Assembly: GCA_030730425.1 (NCBI GenBank)
Contig: JANQVH010000007.1
Span: 35,828 to 73,037 of the forward strand
Source: Candidatus Nanopelagicaceae bacterium
Lineage (GTDB): Bacteria; Actinomycetota; Actinomycetes; Nanopelagicales; Nanopelagicaceae
DNA length: 37,210 bases
Direction of reading: 5' to 3'
In this document: piece after piece, positions 16,106 through 23,637 of the stretch
Position numbering within the stretch: the stretch's first letter is position 1
Layout: the number at the start of each line of letters is the position of its first letter
Translations under genes and position numbers: made by a program
The notes under the pieces: generated by a model
Databases searched by the model: none
What the model saw: the letters and a program-made list of their open reading frames with translations, nothing else
What the model was told of the DNA's origin: nothing

Positions 16106-16111
16106 AGGCTA
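16106..16111 (-). promoter_or_regulatory. -10 box for SRPBCC-glk operon (leaderless)
   Basis: Minus-strand TAGCCT, six bases, then the ATG at 16099. Confidence 0.6.
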
Positions 16112-16139
16112 CCTCTTCCCGTTACCTACCAGTAACCGC

Positions 16140-16145
16140 TAATTT
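16140..16145 (+). promoter_or_regulatory. -10 box for acyl-CoA synthetase gene (leaderless)
   Basis: TAATTT followed by seven bases and ATG 16153. This decides the start: an upstream in-frame TTG at 16057 would add 32 residues read across the divergent gene and its promoter. Confidence 0.6.
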
Positions 16146-16152
16146 TGCCCCC

Positions 16153-17940
16153 ATGAGCGAATACTTCATTCCGGCCCTAGAGCCAAAAGCAACCCAAGGA
16201 AACCTAACTAACTTAGTAGCTGAGAGAGCCTGGTTTGAACCAGAGCGAATCTTGGTCTCGCGTCCACTCGGTGATGGTTGGCAACCAGTGAGCGCTCGTG
16301 AATTTGAAGCAGAGATTCGCGCCACAGCTAAAGGTCTTATTGCATCTGGAATCGGATTAGGCGATCGCGTAGCAATTATGGCTCGCACTCGTTATGAATG
16401 GACCGTTCTAGATTTTGCTATCTGGTTTGCTGGGGCGGTAACAGTTCCAATTTTTGAAACTTCATCACCTGAGCAAGTTGATTGGATTCTCTCTGACTCT
16501 GCCTCGGTTGCAATAATTGTTGAGACCCCACAACTTCGTGAAACTGTAAACCCCGTTCTAAATAGCAATGTAAAGAATTGTTGGGTAATAACAGAGAATG
16601 TTCTAGCACAACTTGCATATCTTGGCCGCGATATCTCTGATCAAGAAATTGATAATCGCAGAAATGCGCTAACTCCAGATTCTCTTGCAACTCTTATCTA
16701 TACCTCTGGAACAACTGGAAAGCCAAAGGGCGTCTCACTTACCCATGGAAACTTTTTATCAGAGTGTGGAAATGTAGTTATGGGCGCGGCTGACTTATTT
16801 ATGAAAGCTGGCGGCTCAACTCTGCTATTTCTTCCAGTTGCGCACGTCTTTGGTCGCATGGTGCAGATTGGCGCTATTCGCGCAGGTCTTCATCTTGCAC
16901 ATTGCCCAGATCCTGTTGGCAGACTTCCTATTGACCTTGCATCGTTTAAGCCAACTTTCGTTCTTGCTGTTCCAAGAATTTTTGAAAAGGTTTATAACGG
17001 AGCTGAGGCAAAAGCTGAAGCTGCAGGAAAGGGCGCAATCTTTCGCAAGGCTGCTGCTATCGCTGTGGAATACAGCAAATCACTCGATAATGGCGGTCCA
17101 TCACTAACTCTTAAGTTAAAACATGGCCTCTTTGATAAATTGGTTTATTCCAAGATTAGACATGGCCTTGGCGGAAGAGTTGAGGCAACAATCTCAGGAG
17201 GTGCTCCCCTAGGAGAGCGTTTAGGCCACTTCTATCGCGGCGCTGGAGTCAGAATCCTTGAGGGTTATGGGCTAACAGAGACTACAGCTGGCGCAACTCT
17301 TAATTTATCAACTGCCCATAAAGTTGGCTCAGTTGGAAAACCAATCCCAGGAACAACAATCAAGATTGCCGATGATGGCGAAGTTTTAATCAAGGGCCCA
17401 ATTGTTATGCAAGGTTATTGGCAGAATGATGCGGCTAATAAAGAAGTTTTCACCGATGATGGATATTTCCGCTCCGGTGATTTAGGAAAACTAGATGAAG
17501 AGGGCTTCCTCTATATCGTGGGTCGAAAGAAAGAGCTGATTGTTACATCAGGTGGAAAGAATGTTGCCCCTGAAGTTCTTGAAGATCGCTTACGTGCTCA
17601 TCCGCTAGTAAGCCAATGCATAGTAGTTGGCGATAACCAGCCATATATCGCTGCTCTAGTAACTATCGACCCTGATGCAATTAAGGGTTGGATTACTGCT
17701 AATAAGAAGGATGGTGCATCTCTCGCGGAGCTCACCAATGATCCTGATCTAATTGCAGTAATTCAAACTGCAGTTGATGAAGCTAACAAGGCAGTGAGCC
17801 GTGCTGAGTCAATTCGTAAGTTCACAATCTTGCCGGTTGATTTCACCATCGCCGGAGGTCATTTGACTGCCAAGTTGTCAGTTAAGCGCCATGTTGTCCA
17901 TAAAGAGTTCGCGGCCGAGATCGCCGAACTCTTTGGCTAA
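16153..17940 (+). CDS. Long-chain acyl-CoA synthetase (AMP-dependent)
   Basis: Activates fatty acids to acyl-CoA through an acyl-adenylate, at the inner face of the membrane. The 595-residue protein starts MSEYFIPAL. YTSGTTGKPKGVSLTHGN is the ATP-binding P-loop near residue 185, LEGYGLTET the acyl-adenylate motif, and YFRSGDLGKLDEEG with GRKKELIVTSGGKNVAPE the hinge and C-terminal domain. It is the counterpart of mycobacterial fadD15 by position. It supplies acyl-CoA to PlsC or to the thiolase/FadB pathway. The kinase gene downstream overlaps its end. Confidence 0.95.
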   Translation: MSEYFIPALEPKATQGNLTNLVAERAWFEPERILVSRPLGDGWQPVSAREFEAEIRATAKGLIASGIGLGDRVAIMARTRYEWTVLDFAIWFAGAVTVPIFETSSPEQVDWILSDSASVAIIVETPQLRETVNPVLNSNVKNCWVITENVLAQLAYLGRDISDQEIDNRRNALTPDSLATLIYTSGTTGKPKGVSLTHGNFLSECGNVVMGAADLFMKAGGSTLLFLPVAHVFGRMVQIGAIRAGLHLAHCPDPVGRLPIDLASFKPTFVLAVPRIFEKVYNGAEAKAEAAGKGAIFRKAAAIAVEYSKSLDNGGPSLTLKLKHGLFDKLVYSKIRHGLGGRVEATISGGAPLGERLGHFYRGAGVRILEGYGLTETTAGATLNLSTAHKVGSVGKPIPGTTIKIADDGEVLIKGPIVMQGYWQNDAANKEVFTDDGYFRSGDLGKLDEEGFLYIVGRKKELIVTSGGKNVAPEVLEDRLRAHPLVSQCIVVGDNQPYIAALVTIDPDAIKGWITANKKDGASLAELTNDPDLIAVIQTAVDEANKAVSRAESIRKFTILPVDFTIAGGHLTAKLSVKRHVVHKEFAAEIAELFG

Positions 17941-18538
17941 AGCTAAACCAGGCACCCAAGAGAGCACACTTCGTCTAGATTTGGCTCGTCGCCTCCATGA
18001 GACCTTGGCCCAAGATCTAGCGGTAATTGGCTACAAGCTCGATGAAATTATTGGTGAGGCAGATTTAGATAAGAAGCATCGAATAGCGCTGCGCAAGATT
18101 CGTTTTGCTTTAAGTGAAACTACCAAATCTTTCCGCGATCAGATCTACCGATTACGCCTAACCTCAAGAGAGCAACTAATGAGGCAAGTAGTTGAGATAT
18201 TAGGTGAGATAAATCTTGAGGCCGACTTTACCTATCCAGAATTTAATCAAGTCGTTGAAGAGGGCCTAAGTCAGGTGATTTTAGAGCTAGCAAGAAATAC
18301 TGCTCGCCACTCAAAGGCAACTCACTTCTATCTAAGCTTTAAACAGATGGAAGAGAGTATTGAGTTTGATATTGGTGATAATGGAATTGGCGGGGTTAAA
18401 CCCAAAGACTTTCGATTTGGGCTAGCAAGTATCGATGAGCTTCTTACCCAAATTTCTTCTTCTTACTCCAGCTTCTCAACTAGCAGCGGCAGTAGCTTTA
18501 AATTCCAGATTAATATTTCTGGGAGCGATAATGCTTAA
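17891..18538 (+). CDS. Sensor-less histidine kinase (HisKA_3 type)
   Basis: A 215-residue soluble kinase of the NarX/DesK group. LARRLHETLAQDL carries the phospho-accepting His36. ELARNTARHSKA is the N-box, FDIGDNGIGG the G1 box, FGLASIDE the following region and GSSFKFQI the last ATPase strand. There is no membrane segment and no sensing domain, so the signal must come from a partner protein or the cytoplasm. The ATG at 17891 overlaps the synthetase by 50 bases; TTG 17933 is an alternative start that trims 14 residues. It overlaps the regulator gene by eight bases and the two form a two-component pair. Confidence 0.85.
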   Translation: MLSIKSSRPRSPNSLAKAKPGTQESTLRLDLARRLHETLAQDLAVIGYKLDEIIGEADLDKKHRIALRKIRFALSETTKSFRDQIYRLRLTSREQLMRQVVEILGEINLEADFTYPEFNQVVEEGLSQVILELARNTARHSKATHFYLSFKQMEESIEFDIGDNGIGGVKPKDFRFGLASIDELLTQISSSYSSFSTSSGSSFKFQINISGSDNA

Positions 18539-19145
18539 AGTATTGGTAATTGATGATCACACAATGGTTAGAGAGGGTCTGCGCCGATTGATTGCCCGCG
18601 ATCAACAGATCTGCCTTATTGGTGAAGCAGGCTCTAAGAGAGAGGCCTTTGCGCAGATATCGCATTTAAATCCAGATGTAATTGTTGTTGATTTAAACCT
18701 GCCAGATGGCAATGGCCTTGAGGTGGTCGCTTGGGCAAGATCGCTCTCTCAGCGTATTGGAATAGTGGTCTTAACTATGTCTAATATGCCAGAGCATGTT
18801 CTGGCATCAATGCAATCTGGCGCTAGCTCTCATATTGATAAAGCATCGCCAAGTAGTGAACTTCTAAGTGCTATCAAGGCAAGTTCGGTTAAGCCTCTAA
18901 GTTTTACCGCAAGAAAGTTGACTCAAGCAATTGATGCCAAGAATCGTGATGTAGGACTGACTCCAAGAGAGCTAGAGATCCTGGAGAAGCTCCCAACCGG
19001 TGATACCGTTCTTGAGATAGCGGCTCAATTATTTGTTACAGAGTCAACTGTAAAGACTCACCTTGCATCAATTTATAAGAAGTTTGGCGCAAAAAATCGC
19101 GTTCAATGTATTAATGCAGCTAGAAAAATTGGCTTACTTCCCTGA
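18531..19145 (+). CDS. NarL/FixJ family response regulator
   Basis: The output partner of the kinase just upstream. The receiver domain begins at MLKVLVIDDH (Asp8, Asp9), with the phosphorylated residue Asp54 in VVDLNLPDG and the conserved Lys in HIDKASPSS. A LuxR-type HTH follows (LTPRELEILEKLP to VKTHLASIYKKFGAKNR). At 204 residues it is typical. GGGAG before ATG 18531 supports this start over a longer upstream reading. Targets are unknown. It sits between the fadD15-like and pimB genes, so envelope lipid genes are plausible targets, but this is a guess. It overlaps pimB by 12 bases. Confidence 0.92.
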   Translation: MLKVLVIDDHTMVREGLRRLIARDQQICLIGEAGSKREAFAQISHLNPDVIVVDLNLPDGNGLEVVAWARSLSQRIGIVVLTMSNMPEHVLASMQSGASSHIDKASPSSELLSAIKASSVKPLSFTARKLTQAIDAKNRDVGLTPRELEILEKLPTGDTVLEIAAQLFVTESTVKTHLASIYKKFGAKNRVQCINAARKIGLLP

Positions 19146-20285
19146 AATTTCTAATAGCTCATTAAAAGCAGCAGACCAGATATCCCAACTCCAATTGCTC
19201 TCAACCCAAGATCTACCTGCCTTGCCCATCTCTTCTGCTTGCTTCGGGTTATCAATCAAAGATAGAACTCGATTGGCAATCTGATCGATATCTAAGCCAT
19301 CTACAACATAACCAGTTCTGCCATCAAGGAGTGCATCTGGGGCTCCCCCAGAGCTTCCAGCAATAACTGGCAGGGCGCAGGCACTTGCCTCCAAATAAAC
19401 AATTCCAAGACCTTCGACTTCAAGGCCCATTAGACGAGATCTTGATGGCATTACAAAGAGATCTGCTGCGTTTAGATACTTTGGAAGATCTGCATAGGCG
19501 ATGCTTCCAAGAAATATCACTGAGTCTTTTATGCCATATTTAGCAATTAGCGAATCAAGTTTGGCCTTTCGGGGACCTTGGCCAATAAATAATAATTTAG
19601 CATCAGGTCGCCTAGCTAAAATTTTAGGCATCGCGGTAATTAACTTATCTTGACCTTTTCTATGAACTAATCTTCCCACCGATAAAATTAAGGGCTCTGA
19701 GCCAATCTTTAATTCAGATCTGACCTCATTAATCTTTGATAAATCTCGCTCTGGCTTGAAGTGATTGATATCTATTCCAGGTGCGATTTTCACCAACTTT
19801 GCTCTTTCTTTAAAGTGCTTCCCGATAACTGATCCGGTGTAATCGCCTAAAAAGGTAAGGACATCAACGCTTCTTGCAATCTCCTTCATCGCCAAATTAA
19901 AGGGAAATACCTTGGACCACCAGACCTCATGGCCATGGCTTAGGGCAACAATTTTCTTAACACTACCGACTCTTAAAAACCTTGCAGAGATTGCAAGTGG
20001 AGCAGCAGCGCCAAACCAAATCTTCTCGACTTCGCCCTGCTTTATAACTTTTCTAACTGCTCTCACTACCCGAGGAGTTGGCAGCAATATCTTGGAAGCA
20101 TCTCGAATTACCCTAACGCCAAAGTTATCTAGCCATTTCTTATCAAAGCTCTCGCTATCGCTCTGACTTGAGGCATAGACAATAACTTCACCTTTTGGGA
20201 TTCTTTCAAGAAGGCCAATAATGAAAGTTTCAATTCCTCCTGCGCGCGGGCCAAAATCATTGGTCACAAGCAATATTGAAGGCAT
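19134..20285 (-). CDS. pimB: GDP-mannose-dependent PIM alpha-(1-6)-mannosyltransferase PimB
   Basis: A GT4 (GT-B fold) glycosyltransferase of 383 residues that in mycobacteria adds the second mannose to phosphatidylinositol monomannoside at the cytoplasmic membrane face. DFGPRAGGIETFI is the N-terminal acceptor loop, SVGRLVHRKGQDKLI the donor-binding lysine region, and EGLGIVYLEASACALPVIAG the EX7E motif, followed by GGAPDALLDG. The identification rests on these motifs and on the NlpC/P60 - pimB - fadD15 order shared with Rv2190c-Rv2188c-Rv2187. Ino1 in the same window supports a phosphatidylinositol pathway. A different GT4 acceptor cannot be fully excluded. Confidence 0.87.
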   Translation of the reverse strand: MPSILLVTNDFGPRAGGIETFIIGLLERIPKGEVIVYASSQSDSESFDKKWLDNFGVRVIRDASKILLPTPRVVRAVRKVIKQGEVEKIWFGAAAPLAISARFLRVGSVKKIVALSHGHEVWWSKVFPFNLAMKEIARSVDVLTFLGDYTGSVIGKHFKERAKLVKIAPGIDINHFKPERDLSKINEVRSELKIGSEPLILSVGRLVHRKGQDKLITAMPKILARRPDAKLLFIGQGPRKAKLDSLIAKYGIKDSVIFLGSIAYADLPKYLNAADLFVMPSRSRLMGLEVEGLGIVYLEASACALPVIAGSSGGAPDALLDGRTGYVVDGLDIDQIANRVLSLIDNPKQAEEMGKAGRSWVESNWSWDIWSAAFNELLEISGK

Positions 20286-20291
20286 TATTAA

Positions 20292-20297
20292 ATTCTA
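20292..20297 (-). promoter_or_regulatory. -10 box for pimB (leaderless)
   Basis: Minus-strand TAGAAT, six bases, then the ATG at 20285. It lies in the 22-base gap after the NlpC/P60 gene, so pimB can be expressed separately from it. Confidence 0.6.
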
Positions 20298-20307
20298 CTG
20301 ATCAACT

Positions 20308-21324
20308 CTAGAGTCGACGCGCTCCTACATACTTTTTCCGACCAAAGTAGTTTCCAAATTCTGCGATCTGCACTTTAGCTCCAGGCCTTGGCGCATGGAC
20401 CATCTTGTTCTTGCCAATATAGATTCCAACGTGAGATATGGGAGTGCCGAAAAAGACTAGGTCACCTGCTTGGAGATTATTTCTTGAAATCGATCTTCCA
20501 TAGCCAAATTGCGCCCGAGAGGAGTGTGGCAATCTGACCCCAGATTGTTGGAAGGAGCGCATAGTCAGCCCTGAGCAATCCCAACGAATTGGACCTGCTG
20601 CTCCCCAGACATAGTTATCGCCAATCTGTTTAACGGCATAACGAAGCGCAGTTCCAGCTCTTCCTGATACTGCATTGGCAAGTTTTGCCTGCTCTTTTGA
20701 GTATCTCTGTCGCTCTGCGGCATCCATCGCCTGCAGTTTTAGAATTTTCTCTCGATCTGCTTTCACTAGTTTTGATAATAATTTCTCTGCTTGAGCAAGT
20801 TTGGCTTCAACTTGAGCCGCTTGAGCGCGATAACGCGCCTCTGCTGCTTGAACCAATCTAACTTTGTCGCTGACTGTAAGTGTCGTGGCATCGAGGCGCT
20901 GTTTAGCGGTGGCATATTTTCGAAGCTCTAAGGATTGCTTCCTAGTTACATCCTCTAGCGAGCCAGCAGCTGAGAGATAAAGGGATGGATCTGAGGAGAA
21001 GAGCAGCTCTAAACCTTCACCTAGCCCTGTTGATTTATATCTAGCCACCGCAATTGCGGAAAGTGATTTCTCGACCGATTCGACGCTAGCCTTTTGAACA
21101 TCTGCCTCTTGGCGTACTGACTCCAATTGGGATTTAAGCCTGGCTAATTGAATCTTGGCAGCTTGGGCATTCTCCCCGGCTTCAGCGGCATCTTCTTGAA
21201 GGCGTTCAACCTCTGCCCTGACTGCCACTAGGTCAGCGCTCGGGGCAGCACTTGATGCTGGAAGAAGGGTGATAGCTAAAACTAGAGCCAAGAAAGGCGT
21301 TAGCCACCTGAAAGCCAATTTCAT
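20308..21324 (-). CDS. Secreted NlpC/P60 peptidoglycan endopeptidase (RipA-like)
   Basis: Cleaves peptidoglycan stem peptides outside the cell, probably during division. The 338-residue protein has a signal peptide (about residues 1-28, ending near PASSAAPSA), a long coiled coil (about 30-200) like RipA/PcsB regulators, and a C-terminal NlpC/P60 domain. Cys250 in WDCSGLTM, His in SHVGIYIG and His in KMVHAPRPG form the catalytic triad. It matches Rv2190c by position beside pimB. Its promoter has two AGGCTAACT repeats. Confidence 0.94.
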   Translation of the reverse strand: MKLAFRWLTPFLALVLAITLLPASSAAPSADLVAVRAEVERLQEDAAEAGENAQAAKIQLARLKSQLESVRQEADVQKASVESVEKSLSAIAVARYKSTGLGEGLELLFSSDPSLYLSAAGSLEDVTRKQSLELRKYATAKQRLDATTLTVSDKVRLVQAAEARYRAQAAQVEAKLAQAEKLLSKLVKADREKILKLQAMDAAERQRYSKEQAKLANAVSGRAGTALRYAVKQIGDNYVWGAAGPIRWDCSGLTMRSFQQSGVRLPHSSRAQFGYGRSISRNNLQAGDLVFFGTPISHVGIYIGKNKMVHAPRPGAKVQIAEFGNYFGRKKYVGARRL

Positions 21325-21330
21325 CGCGTT

Positions 21331-21360
21331 AGGCTAACTGCGAAAGTGAGGCTAACTCAA
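21331..21360 (-). promoter_or_regulatory. Promoter of NlpC/P60 gene with direct repeats
   Basis: On the minus strand, -35 TTGAGT (21355-21360), 18 bases, -10 TAGCCT (21331-21336), six bases, then the ATG at 21324. On the plus strand AGGCTAACT occurs twice (21331-21339 and 21349-21357), 18 bases apart, one copy over each promoter element; GTTAGGCTAAC (21328-21338) is also a palindrome. Confidence 0.55.
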
Positions 21361-21590
21361 CCTGAAAGGGCTTGATTTGCCTGTGAATTATCACTTTCTC
21401 CCTCGTTTTGAGCGTAGCGAAGAGGGGGAATCATTCCCCGCGAGGAGAGAAGATCAATTACTCGCGCCTCCTCAAGACCAAGCTCTGAGGGCTCATGGCT
21501 CTCATTATTAGGGGCGGAGATTAGGACGGAAACTACGCAATCTTTACATGCGATATCTCGCATGATGCAACTATCGCAATCAATAATCAT
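21357..21590 (-). CDS. Small CxxC-x6-CxxC protein, actinobacterial hypothetical
   Basis: A 77-residue protein starting MIIDCDSC. Cys5, Cys8, Cys15 and Cys18 form CxxC-x6-CxxC, a likely zinc or iron-sulfur knuckle, followed by VVSVLISAP and a LGLEEARVIDLLSSRGMIPPLR helix. I recognise the pattern as a conserved small actinobacterial protein of unknown function. The -10 TATCGT seven bases upstream supports this ATG over the longer reading starting at 21626. Its stop lies in the NlpC/P60 promoter. Confidence 0.75.
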   Translation of the reverse strand: MIIDCDSCIMRDIACKDCVVSVLISAPNNESHEPSELGLEEARVIDLLSSRGMIPPLRYAQNEGESDNSQANQALSG

Positions 21591-21597
21591 GAAGGCA

Positions 21598-21603
21598 ACG
21601 ATA
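21598..21603 (-). promoter_or_regulatory. -10 box for small CxxC protein (leaderless)
   Basis: Minus-strand TATCGT, seven bases, then the ATG at 21590. The divergent RibD-like promoter begins 32 bases away. Confidence 0.55.
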
Positions 21604-21634
21604 GAGAGCGGCACTGACATCATCACTTGGGCGG

Positions 21635-21640
21635 TAGCGT
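21635..21640 (+). promoter_or_regulatory. -10 box for RibD-like gene (leaderless)
   Basis: TAGCGT, seven bases, then ATG 21648. Supports ATG 21648 over the in-frame start seven codons upstream. Confidence 0.5.
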
Positions 21641-21647
21641 GATACTT

Positions 21648-22169
21648 ATGAAACAGGTTCCTGAGGTTAAAACTATGGCAAATATCCTCCTTGCAAAGAA
21701 TCTGGCGACCAGCCTTGGCGGTAGCTCAAGGGCCTTAAGCCCAGAAAGTGATCGAATTAGATTCCACCAGATTCGCACGCTAGCTAAGGCGATATTAATT
21801 GGTGGCCAGAGTTATAGAAATGAGCCCTACTCTAAATTAAGCCTTCCGCTCTACATCTCATCTCGCACACTTAGCGAGGGTGGAAGCGGTAGCCAATTTA
21901 TCTTTAATCAAGAGCCAGCCTGGCTAATTAAACGCGCTCTTTTAGAGCAGGGCAGCCCAGTATTGATAGAGGGCGGGGTTAATTTCATCTCAAGCTTAAT
22001 TACCCAGAGCCTTATCGATCTTCTCTATATCACCAGAGTTAATCAAGATGGTGATGGCCACTTCTTTGATGAGAGCCAATTACTTAAGAACTACGAGAGG
22101 CAATCTATAGAGATTATTGATGGCGCTAGCTTTGAGAGCTGGAGAGTTAAGTTAGAAAGCAGCGATTAA
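21648..22169 (+). CDS. RibD C-terminal/dihydrofolate reductase-like protein, short
   Basis: A 173-residue protein of the pyrimidine reductase (RibD_C) fold. LATSLGGSSRALSPESDRIRFHQIRTLAKAILIGGQSYRNEPYSK matches, in shorter blocks, the SLDGA...GxLSxxxDxxxFxxLRAxADAVLVG pattern, and VLIEGGVNFISSLITQSLIDLLYIT the C-terminal EGGxxL signature. It is shorter than the usual 220-250 residues, and the Asp of the SLDG motif is Gly here (SLGG), so activity in riboflavin synthesis is doubtful. Its 3' end overlaps the convergent DMT gene by 18 bases. Confidence 0.75.
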   Translation: MKQVPEVKTMANILLAKNLATSLGGSSRALSPESDRIRFHQIRTLAKAILIGGQSYRNEPYSKLSLPLYISSRTLSEGGSGSQFIFNQEPAWLIKRALLEQGSPVLIEGGVNFISSLITQSLIDLLYITRVNQDGDGHFFDESQLLKNYERQSIEIIDGASFESWRVKLESSD

Positions 22170-22991
22170 AAGTACTCCACCAAGTGCAAAGGCAATTCCT
22201 AGATACTGAACTTTAGCCAATCTCTCATTTAGAAACTTATATGCCAAGAGAATAGTCACAATCGGAAATAGTGAACCTAGAACCATAGCGATAGAGACTA
22301 AGCCTTTGGTGGTTGCTACCCCAAGAAGAAAGTTAGCTAGAAAATCTGCAACGCCAATAAATATTAATAGTGGAAATTCTCGCCTAGGAATGCCGCCAAG
22401 GCTTCGATATCTAATAGCTAGTAAGATGCAGATTGATACTGAAGCAACTCGCATCGAGGTCATAGTGTGGAGAGAGTCAGTCTCAGATCCAATTGCAATA
22501 AATGTTAAGGCAGTTCCAAAACCGATGGCAGCAACCACTGCCAATAAGAGAGGCTTAATTGGCAGACCATTTCTTATCTCAGGTCCGCTTGCCATAAATG
22601 CTCCAGTAATGGCAATTGATATTCCTATCAACTCAAGAGAGGTAGGTCGCTCACCTCTTGCAAGGGCGAAAAACAATGGAATTAGAACTGAGAGCGAGCT
22701 AATTGGTGAAACAACCCCCATACGACCTGTAGCAAGACCAGTATAAAAAGCAATCAGGCCAATAAATCCAGCGATGCCAGCAATAACTCCCGGAATGAAA
22801 TAGCCACTCATCGAAAGATTAGGTCTTATAAAATCTGCAAAGAAGAGAATTACTAAGAGGCCAAAGATAAGTCCAAATATCTGTGAAATTGCTGTGACGG
22901 CGATAGCTTTAAAGCGCTTCGAGAGGTTTCCAGCTAAGTAATCTGCAGTTCCCCAGAGCAGACTGGAAGCTAGCGCAAGTAATGAGCCCAT
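22152..22991 (-). CDS. EamA/DMT family transporter
   Basis: A 279-residue membrane protein with about ten helices in two EamA repeats: the first opens SLLALASSLLWGTADYLAG, the second begins near residue 145. It is a different subgroup from the DMT gene at 3591. The substrate is unknown. The start is the ATG at 22991, set by a -10 box six bases upstream; a TTG directly before it would add one residue. Confidence 0.88.
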   Translation of the reverse strand: MGSLLALASSLLWGTADYLAGNLSKRFKAIAVTAISQIFGLIFGLLVILFFADFIRPNLSMSGYFIPGVIAGIAGFIGLIAFYTGLATGRMGVVSPISSLSVLIPLFFALARGERPTSLELIGISIAITGAFMASGPEIRNGLPIKPLLLAVVAAIGFGTALTFIAIGSETDSLHTMTSMRVASVSICILLAIRYRSLGGIPRREFPLLIFIGVADFLANFLLGVATTKGLVSIAMVLGSLFPIVTILLAYKFLNERLAKVQYLGIAFALGGVLLIAAF

Positions 22992-22997
22992 CAATCA

Positions 22998-23003
22998 AGG
23001 TTA
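22998..23003 (-). promoter_or_regulatory. -10 box for second EamA gene (leaderless)
   Basis: Minus-strand TAACCT, six bases, then the ATG at 22991. Confidence 0.6.
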
Positions 23004-23051
23004 TCGCCTCATAGGCCCTCGCGCCTCCCCCTGACTCAATTAACTCTTGCC

Positions 23052-23057
23052 TACCCT
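23052..23057 (+). promoter_or_regulatory. -10 box for DUF3000-rnd operon (leaderless)
   Basis: TACCCT, seven bases, then ATG 23065. The in-frame TTG at 23047 lies before this box and is therefore an unlikely start. Confidence 0.55.
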
Positions 23058-23064
23058 TATCCTT

Positions 23065-23631
23065 ATGAAAGAGGCGAATCGAGAGTTCGATACTTTTATA
23101 GAAGATATAAAAGCTATTAAGGCCCGCCCTGAAATCTCCATCTCTGAAATTCCGGCGCCACAAAAACTTGCCCCCTATGCATTTGCTATCACCGCCGATC
23201 TAGCACTTGATCTTGATAGCGAAGATGACATCGCAACTGGCAGATTCGTTCTCCTCCATGATCCAGAGGGACAAGAATCTTGGGATGGCACTTTCCGCTG
23301 CGTGACCTTTGTTAGATCAGCACTGGATATTGAGATTCAATCAGATCCCATGTTGCCTGATGTTGGTTGGTCTTGGTTTATTGATGCGCTAAAAAATAGC
23401 GGTGCAAGTTATAGCCAGCCCAGTGGAACGGTTACTAGAGTTGCAAGCGCCTCCTTTGGCGAACTCTCATCACATGATGAATCATCTGAGATAGAGATTC
23501 GAGCCTCATGGACTGCTGATAATCCCAAAGAGTTGATGAGCCATGTCCATGCTTGGCTAGAGCTAATGGCAAGCGCTGCAGGTCTTGCTCCTCTTGCTGA
23601 GGGTGTGGCCTCGCTTCCGCAAAAGCGTTAA
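23065..23631 (+). CDS. DUF3000 family protein
   Basis: A 188-residue actinobacterial protein of unknown function. It opens MKEANREFDTF, has the AYALT-like core (PYAFAITADLAL), then GRFVLLHDPEGQESWDGTFRCVTFVRSALD and the LPDVGWSWFIDAL segment; the C-terminal helix ends in PLAEGVASLP. No catalytic pattern or membrane segment is visible. It sits six bases upstream of the RNase D gene, the same pairing as Rv2680-Rv2681, so a shared RNA-related role is possible but unproven. Confidence 0.85.
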   Translation: MKEANREFDTFIEDIKAIKARPEISISEIPAPQKLAPYAFAITADLALDLDSEDDIATGRFVLLHDPEGQESWDGTFRCVTFVRSALDIEIQSDPMLPDVGWSWFIDALKNSGASYSQPSGTVTRVASASFGELSSHDESSEIEIRASWTADNPKELMSHVHAWLELMASAAGLAPLAEGVASLPQKR

Positions 23632-23637
23632 TTAACT

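Noticed and set aside
16057-16152. N-terminal extension of the acyl-CoA synthetase from TTG 16057
   Set aside because: It would be read through the start and promoter of the divergent SRPBCC gene. MSEYFIPAL at 16153 is a natural start with a -10 box seven bases before it.
18435-18530. Longer N-terminus of the response regulator
   Set aside because: Receiver domains begin at the LKVLVIDDH strand. ATG 18531 has a GGGAG ribosome-binding site, and the upstream part is the kinase gene in another frame.
21328-21338. IdeR/DtxR iron box at the NlpC/P60 promoter
   Set aside because: GTTAGGCTAAC matches the centre of the IdeR consensus, but the outer arms (TTAG and CTAA) are missing and the gene has no iron link.
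22306-22746. Plus-strand frame of 146 codons inside the second DMT gene
   Set aside because: It is antisense to a clear membrane protein gene and shows no domain or start signal.
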